Positions 7,456 through 14,766 of a stretch of DNA of 24,220 nt are shown piece after piece. The position numbers were made by a program, and so were the translations under genes. The notes under the pieces were generated by a model. It was not told where the DNA came from and did no database searches. It saw only the letters and a program-made list of their open reading frames with translations. The stretch spans positions 1 through 24,220 of the forward strand of contig DXXK01000056.1 of the NCBI GenBank assembly GCA_019416425.1, read 5' to 3'. Position 1 is the first letter of the stretch. Each line of letters begins with the position of its first letter. Origin of the DNA: Bacteroidales bacterium (GTDB lineage Bacteria; Bacteroidota; Bacteroidia; Bacteroidales; Muribaculaceae).

Positions 7456-7731
7456 TTACTCGTCGTCCTCCATGTCGAGCAGATTTCGGTGGGCGTTCTC
7501 GATAGCGAGCGGCGAGCCGACCTGTGCAAGCATCATTTCCTGAGAATGTAACTTGACTTTCGAGGCGGCTTTGCCACGACGGTAAGCCTTGCTAACGTCG
7601 GTGCCTCGGTCGGCGATATCGGCACGAAGCACATCAGCCGGAATATCGAGTATTACGGCGATGTCGGAAATTTTGAGGTAGATTGAGGCATACTTCTCAA
7701 TCTGAGTTAACTCTGTCTCGGAATAGGTCAT
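7456..7731 (-). CDS. Small HTH protein of the packaging block
   Basis: A 91-residue protein, MTYSETELTQIEKYASIYLK, with a predicted helix-turn-helix (ISDIAVILDIPADVLRADIA). A helix follows (AYRRGKAASKVKLHSQEMML, then QVGSPLAIENAHRNLL) that resembles the Y-x-x-G-K…G-x-x-x-A pattern found in phage small terminase and related packaging proteins. It may therefore be a second DNA-recognition partner of the terminase. The start at 7731 overlaps the end of the upstream PLD-like gene by 35 bp; an upstream Met at 7836 is possible but would overlap far more. It abuts the next gene by 2 bp. Confidence 0.7.
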   Translation of the reverse strand: MTYSETELTQIEKYASIYLKISDIAVILDIPADVLRADIADRGTDVSKAYRRGKAASKVKLHSQEMMLAQVGSPLAIENAHRNLLDMEDDE

Positions 7732-8218
7732 GGAGCGGTACTGAATGATTTGTGATAAGGTCGTTGACTTGTGCGTGGAGATTTGCAAAAATCTCCGGCG
7801 AAGTGGAGATAAACGCAGACTCGTGGCGGTTGCCACGGGTCAAGTTCTGTGAGGTAATGACCGAAACAGTATCTCCGGCCTCGGATTTCACCAACAAAAT
7901 CTTGCTGTGGTTGTCGGCAAGATAGGTGCGCTCGATAACCTGGGCGATGAACGCCCATAGCTTGAGCGTCTTGTTGGTTGCCTTGTGGTCGAGCACAAGG
8001 TTAATCCGGCTCACGCGCTTATCCTTCGTGATGAAGAATAAGCGGCGAAGAAATTCCTCCGATATGGAGAAAGAAGTCTGCCATACCTCCGCTATGCCGA
8101 CTTGCGCTAAAATCCATTCGAGAATATCGGCCACTTGGACGGCATTACTCAGATACGCTTGAAAAGGTGTATCTGAGAGTGGGCGCAGGATATTGTCGAT
8201 GTTGGCGGTGCGTTTCAT
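7697..8218 (-). CDS. PLD-like (phospholipase D fold) protein
   Basis: A 173-residue protein with a single phospholipase-D-like half-domain. Residues 104-133 hold H-x-K (H104, K106), a hydrophobic strand, and SQNLTRGNRHES with the Ser, Asn and Glu positions typical of the S/T-x-N…N-x-E part of PLD nucleases. The Asp of a canonical HxKxxxxD is not in register, so activity is uncertain. Single-domain PLD enzymes work as dimers and often cut DNA. Its place within the packaging block, overlapping the gene before it by 4 bp (ATGA), suggests a role in DNA processing during packaging or in destroying competing DNA, but this is inference. Confidence 0.68.
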   Translation of the reverse strand: MKRTANIDNILRPLSDTPFQAYLSNAVQVADILEWILAQVGIAEVWQTSFSISEEFLRRLFFITKDKRVSRINLVLDHKATNKTLKLWAFIAQVIERTYLADNHSKILLVKSEAGDTVSVITSQNLTRGNRHESAFISTSPEIFANLHAQVNDLITNHSVPLHDLFRDRVNSD

Positions 8219-8826
8219 TTTGCAGACTTCTTGTTACCGGCGGCGGAGCGTTTGCCTTTCGGCGATCGCGAGGGAGCGGCATCGGGGCCGGGAGCTACAT
8301 AGTGGTCGTAAGCCTCCCAGTTGGAGTGGAGTTTCTTGTCGAGCGATATAAGTTCTTTGAGGAACGGAAAACGCTCGGAGTCCGGGCAGGGCGAGTTGTC
8401 AAGGGAGAGCGAGCGGAGGCGCAGATGCAGCTCGCGCATACGTTGGAGAAGCGAAAGGTTCTCAACGTACTTCGCCTTGACTTCGTCAGGCAGAGCGTCG
8501 TGGTCTTCGCGCTTGCCGAGGCGACGTTCATCTTCCGGCACGGTAGAAGCATCGTCGGTCAGATGATGCTCGTCGGCGATGGTCGCCACCTGCGCGGCCA
8601 TTTCCTCGACCTGCGCGTGAGTCAGGGCTTGAACACGGAAGTTGTAATACTTTTGAAGCTGATACTCCACAAAGTCGTGGCGGCGGTCAATCTGCGCGAT
8701 TATGTTCTTATACATAATCTGATTGCCAGACAGCTTCAAAAGGTAAAGAGCGCCAACGGAGTAGTCGCGCTCGTCTTCCGGCTTTTCAAGCCATTGCTTT
8801 ATCTGTTCAGTGAATTTGTGGTCCAT
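8215..8826 (-). CDS. Conserved Bacteroidales prophage protein, unknown function
   Basis: A 203-residue protein beginning MDHKFTEQIKQWLEKPEDER and continuing DYSVGALYLLKLSGNQIMYK, then YQLQKYYNFRVQALTHAQVEEM. I recognise this opening from proteins next to virion genes in Bacteroides prophages, but I know no function. It is mostly helical and charged, with a basic Ser/Lys-rich tail (SPKGKRSAAGNKKSAK) that could touch DNA. It overlaps the phosphoribosyltransferase-like gene by one base (TAATG) and the PLD-like gene by four (ATGA), so the three are translationally coupled. A packaging or head-assembly role is a contextual guess. Confidence 0.75.
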   Translation of the reverse strand: MDHKFTEQIKQWLEKPEDERDYSVGALYLLKLSGNQIMYKNIIAQIDRRHDFVEYQLQKYYNFRVQALTHAQVEEMAAQVATIADEHHLTDDASTVPEDERRLGKREDHDALPDEVKAKYVENLSLLQRMRELHLRLRSLSLDNSPCPDSERFPFLKELISLDKKLHSNWEAYDHYVAPGPDAAPSRSPKGKRSAAGNKKSAK

Positions 8827-9503
8827 TACAATTTGTTGTTGATTCCTGTGAAAAATACGAGGTTTTTGCCGAGTGGAAGAAGCAGTTCGCGCATTGAGAT
8901 CATCGTGGCGCCGGAGGTAACAAAATCGTCAAAGACGATGATGTTTCGCTCTTTGGGCGGTTCTTTGCCGAAGGTAAAGACAGCCCCGACACGATGCTTC
9001 GAGTGGCACTCGGCAAGGTCTTCATAAAAAGGTATGCCGAGAAGTTCGGCGAGCCGGGCAGAAATGAGCGATGCAAAATTTCTGACCTTGTGGCGACGCT
9101 TGGGCGAGGTAACTATGGCCCAGTCGCCGGTGGCGAGCGAATGACCGAGGATTTGCCGGACAAGGGTATTCATGCCCTCGGCAAACTTCCCGACCATATC
9201 GGGGTCGCTCTTTATGTCGGTAAGGGTGCGCCCGTACACCGACTTCTTCCAGAGCGATATGATACCGAACTGCGGATTGCGGTATGAAATCCGCACCTTG
9301 TTTGGTGCGAAGTCGCAACGGGCTTCGGCCTGTTGCACGTCTTTCCATGCCGCACGTTTCTTCTCGGCGAACAGGTCTTTGGCCGGAGCCGATGAAGCAA
9401 AAGAAGCGTCGAGGTCGGGAACGTCAAGCGAAGGCACTTCGATGTCGTTCAACACCTCGTCCAGGGCTATTGCTCCTTTCCTGACGCTTCTTATATCGTC
9501 CAT
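8826..9503 (-). CDS. Phosphoribosyltransferase-like protein
   Basis: A 225-residue protein whose C-terminal half carries the type I phosphoribosyltransferase PRPP-binding loop, NIIVFDDFVTSGATM, preceded by a ComF-like core (WAIVTSPKRRHKVRNFASLI). The N-terminal ~70 residues (VPSLDVPDLDASFASSAPAK) look disordered and may be a linker. Family members bind PRPP to salvage bases or regulate. A copy embedded and translationally coupled in a virion gene block is odd. It may act on nucleotides during infection, modify a base, or have been repurposed as a structural or sensing domain. The motif is clear, the role is not. Confidence 0.78.
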   Translation of the reverse strand: MDDIRSVRKGAIALDEVLNDIEVPSLDVPDLDASFASSAPAKDLFAEKKRAAWKDVQQAEARCDFAPNKVRISYRNPQFGIISLWKKSVYGRTLTDIKSDPDMVGKFAEGMNTLVRQILGHSLATGDWAIVTSPKRRHKVRNFASLISARLAELLGIPFYEDLAECHSKHRVGAVFTFGKEPPKERNIIVFDDFVTSGATMISMRELLLPLGKNLVFFTGINNKL

Positions 9504-9514
9504 AATGTACGGAA

Positions 9515-10090
9515 TTACGCGGCTTTGCCTGAGCAGTCGATGTCGCCGTCCTCGGTTTCGAGCGTACCGACATAGAAGGGCGCGGGCACTTCGTCGGTTG
9601 CTTCGACGTTGATAGTTGTCGAGGTTGTGCCGGTGGCACCCTGGCCGAGATCCTGGGCGACAGTCGCCTTAGTGAGCCACTTGTCGTTGCCGAGGACGCG
9701 GAAGTTGCCTTTCATGTCCTCGACGATGAATACATTGTCGGTGTTGTTGATGTAGGCAGCGGCGGCGGAAGCCTCAGAGCCTACGCCGGGGTGGACGGCG
9801 ACAAGTTTGTTGAGCTGCGTCTGCGAGGGCAGCTCGCCCTGCGCCTCGGAGGTCAACTGCGACTTGTCGGGCAGAATGTCGATATACTTCCACTTCGCAT
9901 CGGCGGCAAGCGTATAGCTGCCCGCCAGAACAGCGGAAGTGGGTCGGCCCAGTTCATCACGCGGCAACTGCGGATAGCCGAGGATGAATGACTTTGCGAG
10001 GAAGTATATGCGACGCTTCACGCCGGGAAGCTCGGGGGTGCCCTGGCACCATCCGAGCGATTTCTGAATAGAGTTACAAGTTTTAGCCAT
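9515..10090 (-). CDS. Conserved virion structural protein
   Basis: A 191-residue protein of a family I recognise directly after major capsid proteins in Bacteroides prophages. It opens with an N-terminal CNSIQKSLGWCQGTPELPGVKRR, has a middle AGSYTLAADAKWKYIDILPDKSQL, and ends with DEVPAPFYVGTLETEDGDID and CSGKAA. The beta-rich, Thr/Gly-rich composition (TGTTSTTINVEATDEVPAPF) fits a tail-tube or head-decoration protein. Which of the two cannot be told from sequence alone; if it is a tube protein it would be the only tail component in the window. It lies 3 bp downstream of the capsid gene and shares its operon. Confidence 0.78.
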   Translation of the reverse strand: MAKTCNSIQKSLGWCQGTPELPGVKRRIYFLAKSFILGYPQLPRDELGRPTSAVLAGSYTLAADAKWKYIDILPDKSQLTSEAQGELPSQTQLNKLVAVHPGVGSEASAAAAYINNTDNVFIVEDMKGNFRVLGNDKWLTKATVAQDLGQGATGTTSTTINVEATDEVPAPFYVGTLETEDGDIDCSGKAA

Positions 10091-10093
10091 AGC

Positions 10094-11053
10094 TTACACA
10101 GCGATTTCGATTGTTTTGAAGCGGCGCTTGTCGATGGTTTCGAACTGAACGCCGAAGAACATAGTGGCGATGTATGAAAGGATAAAGGGTGCGAACTCCT
10201 TGATCATCACGTTTTCGACATCGCCCATCTGATCGTAGCCCACGAGCATATTGCTCTTGGTGGATACGTGTATGAACTTCGATCCGGCCTTGTTGTAGAG
10301 GGGGCAGAACTTCAACTTGCCGTTGGAGCCTTCCACGGCACCCTGTCCGTACTGGGTGTTGTAAGGTATGCCGCCATGGGTAAGCAGGTAGCCTTCGTTG
10401 TACTTGTCGACGAAGTCCTGCGAGCAGTAGAGATAGAGGTCCTGGGCGCGGAGGCGCGGGTCGAGCGAAAAGAGGATTTCTTTGGCGATGTCTACGGCGT
10501 TGGCCGCAGTGATGGCATCGTCGAACTTCATGTAGTTGCCTTCCTCGGCGGCGATAGCACCTGCGGCGATTTCCTTTTCGGTAATCGTGTCGAAGCCGTC
10601 GAAAAGGTCGGCGGTGGTATCTCCGGCCGCGTTTCGCCTGCCGTTCCATACGGCATCGTTCAGATGCTCCGAGAGGTTCTTGGCAATCTTGGCGAGGACG
10701 TGGCGGGCCGTGGGTGTAGTCATCTGACCGTCGCCCTTTGTGGCGCCGGTGCCGAGAAGCGTTGAGATAGCCGAGTTAGGCTCGAAGTTGGCGACAACGG
10801 AGCCAAAGAAAGTTTCGAGGTCTCGGAACTCGATGCCGAGGTTGTAGTCCACGGCACGGCGTGGATTATAGGGCGCAAACTGCGCGTCGCCAGTGAGGTT
10901 GCCGACGCGCTCCTTGTATCGGATGCCGGGGCGTCCCGTCATATACTGGAGCGTGTCGCCGATACCGATAATGGGGAGCATAAGGAGGTCGGCGCGATAC
11001 TTCACGGCGGCTTCCTGATACTCCTGAAGTGTGAATGTTAATTTACCTGCCAT
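10094..11053 (-). CDS. Major capsid protein (HK97-like)
   Basis: A 319-residue protein between the ClpP-like protease and a second structural protein, the usual place for the head protein. It starts MAGKLTFTLQEYQEAAVKYR. Features that fit an HK97-fold capsid are the early GIRYKERVG segment, a long helical middle (HVLAKIAKNLSEHLNDAVWN), DLYLYCSQDFVDKYNEGYLL and the C-terminal core with SYIATMFFGVQFETIDKRR. Lengths of 300-330 residues are normal for the family. I identify it by context and resemblance to Bacteroides prophage capsid proteins. The long N-terminal delta domain typical of HK97 is absent; the scaffold role may be carried by the protease tail. Confidence 0.83.
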   Translation of the reverse strand: MAGKLTFTLQEYQEAAVKYRADLLMLPIIGIGDTLQYMTGRPGIRYKERVGNLTGDAQFAPYNPRRAVDYNLGIEFRDLETFFGSVVANFEPNSAISTLLGTGATKGDGQMTTPTARHVLAKIAKNLSEHLNDAVWNGRRNAAGDTTADLFDGFDTITEKEIAAGAIAAEEGNYMKFDDAITAANAVDIAKEILFSLDPRLRAQDLYLYCSQDFVDKYNEGYLLTHGGIPYNTQYGQGAVEGSNGKLKFCPLYNKAGSKFIHVSTKSNMLVGYDQMGDVENVMIKEFAPFILSYIATMFFGVQFETIDKRRFKTIEIAV

Positions 11054-11074
11054 TGTGGTATGGAGAGTTTAGGG

Positions 11075-12088
11075 TTAGACTTCGTTGTAGAGGGCGCGGG
11101 CCGAGTTGTAGGTATCGACAAACTGCTCGACATCATTCTTGGGGGCGTGTTCGCCGCCAGGCTTGTTGTCCTCGACAACCTGCTTCGACGGCTCCGCCGG
11201 AGTCTTGTCGAGCTTCGCCTGAAGGTCGGCGATAGTCTGCTTCTGCTCGTTGCAGAGACGGTCTTTCTCTGCGAGCGCGTCTTCTATGGCGTCGAGCTGC
11301 GCCACTGTAACCGTAGCTGCGCCGTCTTTCACGGTCAGCGGTTTGTCGGCGAGGATAGCCGACAAAAAGGTGTAAGTCTTTATCATTGCGGTGGTGATGG
11401 GATTGGTGGACGGTTTGAAGAATGAGGTCAGTGCGGCGAGGAAGCGAGAAAACGCACTGTCCTTGTCGACTTCGGCGATGGGTATGTTCGGTATCGGCAT
11501 ACCCTCCGAGGCCATAGCCGAAGCGAGCGCATCGGTGAGCTTCGGGGCGGGTTCATCGGCAAGGTCCGTGATTTCATCGACAAATCCCCAGTCGAGGGCT
11601 TCCTTAGCCGTGAGCCAGCCGCCTGCTTTCATCAGGGCGAGAAGGTCTTCCGTCTTGCGCTTGCAACGGGCCGCATAGAGTTGGGCGCAGTTCAGGTCGA
11701 GCTTGTCGAGGTCGGCCTTGATTTTCTCACAGTCGGCGATGAGCGTTGCGAACTGGTCGCTGTTAAGGCTGCCCCACTCGAAGAAAGCCATCGAGCATTT
11801 ATGCACGAGGTACATGGCCCCGGCATCGATGGAGATACGGGTCGCGCCGAGCGAAGCGATGGTTGCGGCGGAAGCATTGAGGCCCACGAAATGCACATTG
11901 ACATTGCCGTGGTTGCGGAAGGCTGCGGAGATAGAAAGGCCGGTGGCGAGTGAACCACCGAGGCTGTCGATAAGGACGTTGACCTGCTTCCCCTCGTTCT
12001 TTGCGAGTTCGCGGTCAACGGTAGAGCGGTCGAAGTCGTACCCTCCGACGTAGCCTTTGAGCGAGATATGGTATGCGGTCTTTGACAT
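11075..12088 (-). CDS. ClpP-like prohead protease with scaffold-like C-terminus
   Basis: A 337-residue protein. Residues 1-200 are a ClpP/S49-type prohead protease: the oxyanion strand VNVLIDSLGGSLATGLSI, the Ser nucleophile in NASAATIAS (about residue 73), His96 in MYLVHKCSM, and ALDWGFVDEI near the expected Asp. It would cleave scaffold and capsid subunits during head maturation. Residues about 230-320 contain a predicted coiled coil (DAIEDALAEKDRLCNEQKQT and onward) followed by a Pro-rich linker, which fits a fused scaffold. It opens the capsid operon, 21 bp before the major capsid gene. The start codon directly abuts a small inverted repeat. Confidence 0.88.
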   Translation of the reverse strand: MSKTAYHISLKGYVGGYDFDRSTVDRELAKNEGKQVNVLIDSLGGSLATGLSISAAFRNHGNVNVHFVGLNASAATIASLGATRISIDAGAMYLVHKCSMAFFEWGSLNSDQFATLIADCEKIKADLDKLDLNCAQLYAARCKRKTEDLLALMKAGGWLTAKEALDWGFVDEITDLADEPAPKLTDALASAMASEGMPIPNIPIAEVDKDSAFSRFLAALTSFFKPSTNPITTAMIKTYTFLSAILADKPLTVKDGAATVTVAQLDAIEDALAEKDRLCNEQKQTIADLQAKLDKTPAEPSKQVVEDNKPGGEHAPKNDVEQFVDTYNSARALYNEV

Positions 12089-12109
12089 GGCGTAACTGAG
12101 TTTTACGCC
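12089..12109 (-). promoter_or_regulatory. Inverted repeat at the protease start
   Basis: GGCGTAA (12089-12095) and TTACGCC (12103-12109) form a 7-bp inverted repeat that touches the protease start codon at 12088. It may be a translational hairpin or an operator for the late capsid operon. I see no strong consensus promoter immediately upstream; TAACTTCG at about 12111-12118 (minus strand) is one mismatch from TAnnTTTG. Confidence 0.35.
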
Positions 12110-12147
12110 ACGAAGTTACCGCTGTAAATAAGGAGGGTAAAAGACAC

Positions 12148-12176
12148 CGAAATTCACGAAAATTTCGTAACTTTGC
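12148..12176 (+). promoter_or_regulatory. Promoter and operator-like repeat for the DUF3800 gene
   Basis: TAACTTTGC (12168-12176) is a clear Bacteroidota -7 element only 7 bp before the ATG at 12184, so the transcript would have almost no leader. An inverted repeat CGAAATT (12148-12154)/AATTTCG (12161-12167) lies directly against it where a repressor or activator could bind. No TTTG -33 box is seen. Confidence 0.5.
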
Positions 12177-12183
12177 ATTTGCA

Positions 12184-12942
12184 ATGACACTGAAAGATAA
12201 CAATAAATCAAAATATTATCTCTACATTGATGAATGTGGAGACCATCAGTTGGAAAAATTCAATCCGAGCTTTCCAATTTTTACATTATGCGGATTCTTG
12301 GTTCCGGCAGATAAACTCGAAGCATTGGAGGCTGCAGTAAACAGCTTTAAGCGTGAATTTTTCGATAACGAAAGTATAATAATACACTCACGCGATATAC
12401 GAAAACAAGAAAAAGCGTACTCCATCTTGCAATACCCGGAAGTCAGAAACCGCTTTTATGAAGGGATAAATAATATCCTCGGTCAGTCTGATGTTTATGT
12501 TATTGTATGTTGCTCAATTTTGAAAGAACCTTTTGTCGAGAGATTCAGCAGAGGCGAGGATGTGTATGGGCTTTCGCTTAAATATCTTATTGAGAGAGCA
12601 ATATTCTGCATGGATGACAATGTAGAAGATGGCATACTGGATGTGTATATAGAAAGGAGAGGCGTAAAACAAGACAGGTCATTGCTTAATTACTACAACA
12701 GATTGAGAGCAACCGGCACAAAATGGGTTACAGCAGAACGCTTGGTATCGCGTCTTGGTCGCTTTAATTTCAGTTACAAGAAGGATAATATCATAGGCTT
12801 ACAACTGGCAGACTTGATAGCATACCCTATAACCCGTCATGTACTTGACCCCAAAGCACCGAATCCAGCCTACGATATTATCAGCGACAAAATTTATTCT
12901 TACAAGGGGGCGGTATTGGGAATGAAGATAATCCCACACTGA
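12184..12942 (+). CDS. DUF3800 family protein
   Basis: A 252-residue protein of the DUF3800 family, a predicted RNase H-like fold seen in phages, defence islands and mobile elements. Motifs visible are the opening YYLYIDECGDHQ with the acidic pair, SIIIHSRDIRK in the middle, a YIERRG strand, and NIIGLQLADLIAYPITRHVL near the C-terminus, which is the signature end. It is the only rightward gene inside the leftward virion/early block, and is visibly AT-richer than its neighbours, so it is probably acquired cargo. A defence or anti-defence role is plausible; a metal-dependent nuclease is the usual structural guess, not shown here. Confidence 0.82.
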   Translation: MTLKDNNKSKYYLYIDECGDHQLEKFNPSFPIFTLCGFLVPADKLEALEAAVNSFKREFFDNESIIIHSRDIRKQEKAYSILQYPEVRNRFYEGINNILGQSDVYVIVCCSILKEPFVERFSRGEDVYGLSLKYLIERAIFCMDDNVEDGILDVYIERRGVKQDRSLLNYYNRLRATGTKWVTAERLVSRLGRFNFSYKKDNIIGLQLADLIAYPITRHVLDPKAPNPAYDIISDKIYSYKGAVLGMKIIPH

Positions 12943-12946
12943 TACG

Positions 12947-12975
12947 AAAAAAGGGCGGTCGAATGACTGCCCTTT
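12947..12975 (-). terminator. Intrinsic terminator of the small RNA
   Basis: AAAGGGCGGTC (12950-12960), loop GAAT, GACTGCCCTTT (12965-12975): an 11-bp stem with one G-T pair. On the minus strand it is followed by a run of six T (12947-12952). On the plus strand the same hairpin may weakly end DUF3800 transcription. Confidence 0.75.
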
Positions 12976-13062
12976 CCAATCGGTATACCCCGATTTCTAA
13001 AATCGTTGCTTGTGCCCCGAAGTATTTCTTTTTTGTGGGGGAAACTCAAACCCCATTTAGTA
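12947..13062 (-). ncRNA. Probable ~115-nt small RNA
   Basis: An orphan promoter (TTTG at 13093-13096, 19 bp, TACCTTTGC at 13065-13073, minus strand) fires leftward into an intergenic gap. An intrinsic terminator at 12947-12975 ends the transcript about 115 nt later. No reading frame of note lies between. The RNA shows several stems by eye: TGGGG/CCCCA near the 5' end, GATTT/AAATC, and ATCGG/CCGAT, then the terminator hairpin. It sits between ardA and the DUF3800 gene, both of which point toward it. I cannot assign it to a known family. Its role could be base-pairing regulation of a phage or host mRNA. Confidence 0.6.
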
Positions 13063-13064
13063 GT

Positions 13065-13096
13065 GCAAAGGTAATACCTTTTTTGCTATCTTCAAA
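13065..13096 (-). promoter_or_regulatory. Orphan leftward promoter of the small RNA
   Basis: Minus strand: TTTG at 13093-13096, spacer 19 bp, TACCTTTGC at 13065-13073, an exact fit to the Bacteroidota consensus. It lies downstream of the ardA stop codon with no coding region in front of it before the terminator. Confidence 0.7.
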
Positions 13097-13148
13097 ATTA
13101 TAACGCAAAAATCGTCGAAAAAGTTTGTTAATCACCTCCAAATAGCAA

Positions 13149-13167
13149 GAGCCGCCCCGGAGGGCGA
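13149..13167 (-). terminator. Possible ardA terminator
   Basis: A GC-rich short hairpin (CGCCC-TCC-GGGGCG on the minus strand) follows the ardA stop, without a strong T run. The same segment is recognisable downstream of the decayed ardA copy, at about 14628-14650. Confidence 0.4.
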
Positions 13168-13192
13168 CCCGAAGTAAGGAGAGAGGGAGGGG

Positions 13193-13849
13193 TCAGATGA
13201 CGCGGAACACGTTATTGTTGGCACCCATCGAGTAGTCGTACATAAACAGCTCGCGTCCGAAGGCTTCGTAGTCGAAGTAGCGGGCCAGGTCGCCCATCTC
13301 TCTTTCGAGATTGTAGCACTCGCTGATGATGTGCCGGGCAAAGTCTTCCTCGCTGTCCCACTCGCCGCAGTAGGCTTCCTCGAAGTTGTCGAGTTCGTCG
13401 TGGAACTCCATATAGTCATCGACGGCCTCCTGACCGTGCTTGTCGCACATATCCGAGTATTCGAGGATATGGTCGAAGTCGTCCTCCGACATGAAGCCCT
13501 CGTTGTACCACTGGCGGGGGAATCCCTCGTAGTCCTGAGCCATCAGCTCCGGGTCTTCCTCGTCGGCGTGGATAGCCAGGCAGAAGTCGATAAACTCGTC
13601 ATAGGCGTTGAAACTGCTGAGGTCAATCCACAAACCGCAGAGCGAGCCGTCGTTGTACTTGCCGTAAGTACCGACATAGACGGAAGGTTCACCGTCGCAG
13701 CTGCTCTTGTGCCTTGCGACTGCATCCTGAAGGTCGGCTACCGTGTAGCCCAGTTCGCTGAGTCGTTCTTCGACTCTTGGAGTGATGTTGAGTTCTCCGA
13801 ATTGTAATCTCATTGCTGTAAAATTTTGAGGGTTTGACATTTGGCTCAT
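13193..13849 (-). CDS. ardA: Anti-restriction protein ArdA
   Basis: A 218-residue ArdA-family protein. ArdA proteins are elongated acidic DNA mimics that inhibit type I restriction-modification enzymes. Diagnostic stretches are VYVGTYGKYNDGSLCGLWID, FCLAIHADEEDPELMAQDYE, the strongly acidic middle (SEEDFARHIISECYNLEREM) and the tail DYSMGANNNVFRVI. The core begins near residue 57; the preceding ~55 residues are an N-terminal extension (LSELGYTVADLQDAVARHK) longer than in plasmid ArdA proteins of about 165 residues. The Met at 13849 is followed by two further Met codons, so a shorter start is possible, though the homology to the decayed copy begins at this ATG. It protects the element during entry into a restricting host. 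Confidence 0.9.
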   Translation of the reverse strand: MSQMSNPQNFTAMRLQFGELNITPRVEERLSELGYTVADLQDAVARHKSSCDGEPSVYVGTYGKYNDGSLCGLWIDLSSFNAYDEFIDFCLAIHADEEDPELMAQDYEGFPRQWYNEGFMSEDDFDHILEYSDMCDKHGQEAVDDYMEFHDELDNFEEAYCGEWDSEEDFARHIISECYNLEREMGDLARYFDYEAFGRELFMYDYSMGANNNVFRVI

Positions 13850-13990
13850 TTTTAAGTTTTACGTTGCAATAATTGGGAGAGCTGAGTAAGTGAGCGAAGC
13901 AAAAATTTCAAGTAAAATTTTAAGGCCGTGGCCGGTCAATACTACCTGCAAGGTGGAGATTGATAAAATATTATGCAGTAAATCCGCAGG

Positions 13991-14025
13991 CTTGTTTTGC
14001 GTTGAACGGTCAGCCCTACCTTTGC
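13991..14025 (+). promoter_or_regulatory. Promoter-like sequence before the decayed ardA copy
   Basis: TACCTTTGC (14017-14025) matches TAnnTTTG, with CTTG (13991-13994) 22 bp or TTTG (13996-13999) 17 bp upstream. The surrounding bases match the ardA leader. It may still transcribe the pseudogene. Confidence 0.4.
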
Positions 14026-14040
14026 GACAGGAAAACTAAA

Positions 14041-14606
14041 TGAGCCAACTGTCCCGAAAAATCAACGATGAGATTACGGGGAACCAACATTCGAGAGTCA
14101 GAAGAACCAGCGGACGCGACGAAGCCGGACCGAAAGGAAAAGTCGAACAAGAGCGGATGCAGGTGTGCCTGAACGAGTATCTGTGTCGGTGCTTACGATT
14201 ATGGCAAGTACAATGGCGGCGTGTCGTAAGTGGATAGACCGTTGCGGCCAACGGCCACGACACCAAAACCTGCAAGGCGTTCCACATAGACGTGTCAGAC
14301 CACTCCTTGATACAGGCACGGACTCCGAAGGAATCCACCGCCTATCTCTGACCCACGAGGGCAAATGTCGGAGAACGACTGTGCCGTTGAAAACGGTCGT
14401 GCGACTGCGCGGTGAGGATGCCGTCAACTAATGACGGAGTTCCTGACGATCACGGCACCCGAAGGGCTACTGTAGCGAGGGGGACAGTTCACCCTGCACA
14501 TCATCGGCTGCCGCTATGAAAGGTGCGACCTTGACCGCTCGACCACGGAGCCGTGCTGTTTATGACTACCCGATGGAAAAGCGCCAACAAGTTCCGCCAC
14601 ATCTGC
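14041..14606 (+). pseudogene. ardA: Decayed inverted ardA copy
   Basis: This stretch is a degraded duplicate of ardA on the opposite strand. Shared words occur in the same order: ATGAGCCAA at the start, ATGAGATTAC, AGAGTC, GGCAAGTACAA (14203-14213), CTGC…TTCCAC…GAC, CACGAGGGC, ATGTCGGAG, CATCATC, and GCTGTTTATG (14555-14564; its partner is at 13241-13250 on the other strand). Small indels shift the frame repeatedly: the residues VGAYDYGKYNGG are followed by a stop, KWID is in another frame, and CKAFHID in a third. Homology continues past the stop (CCCTCTCCCTCTC, GGCGGCTCT) and into the leader (GTCAGCCCTACC). It cannot encode a functional ArdA. Confidence 0.8.
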
Positions 14607-14766
14607 CCTCTCCCTCTCGGATGCGAGGTGTCACCCTCCGAGGCGGCTCTATCCTATGAAAAAACCGCCGACGCCTCACGCGCCAGCGGAAAAAGTAACT
14701 TCAAAATCTGTATGACCCTGCCGCATCCCTGCGACAGACTGGATGGTAATGTTCCTGATGCAAAAG

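Noticed and set aside
8167..9027. 286-residue plus-strand open frame
   Set aside because: It runs opposite three well-supported coupled genes in a GC-rich block and has low-complexity, Arg/Val-rich sequence, as expected of a shadow frame.
14036..14431. Short open frames on both strands between ardA and 14767
   Set aside because: All are pieces of the frame-shifted ardA copy; none has a family match.
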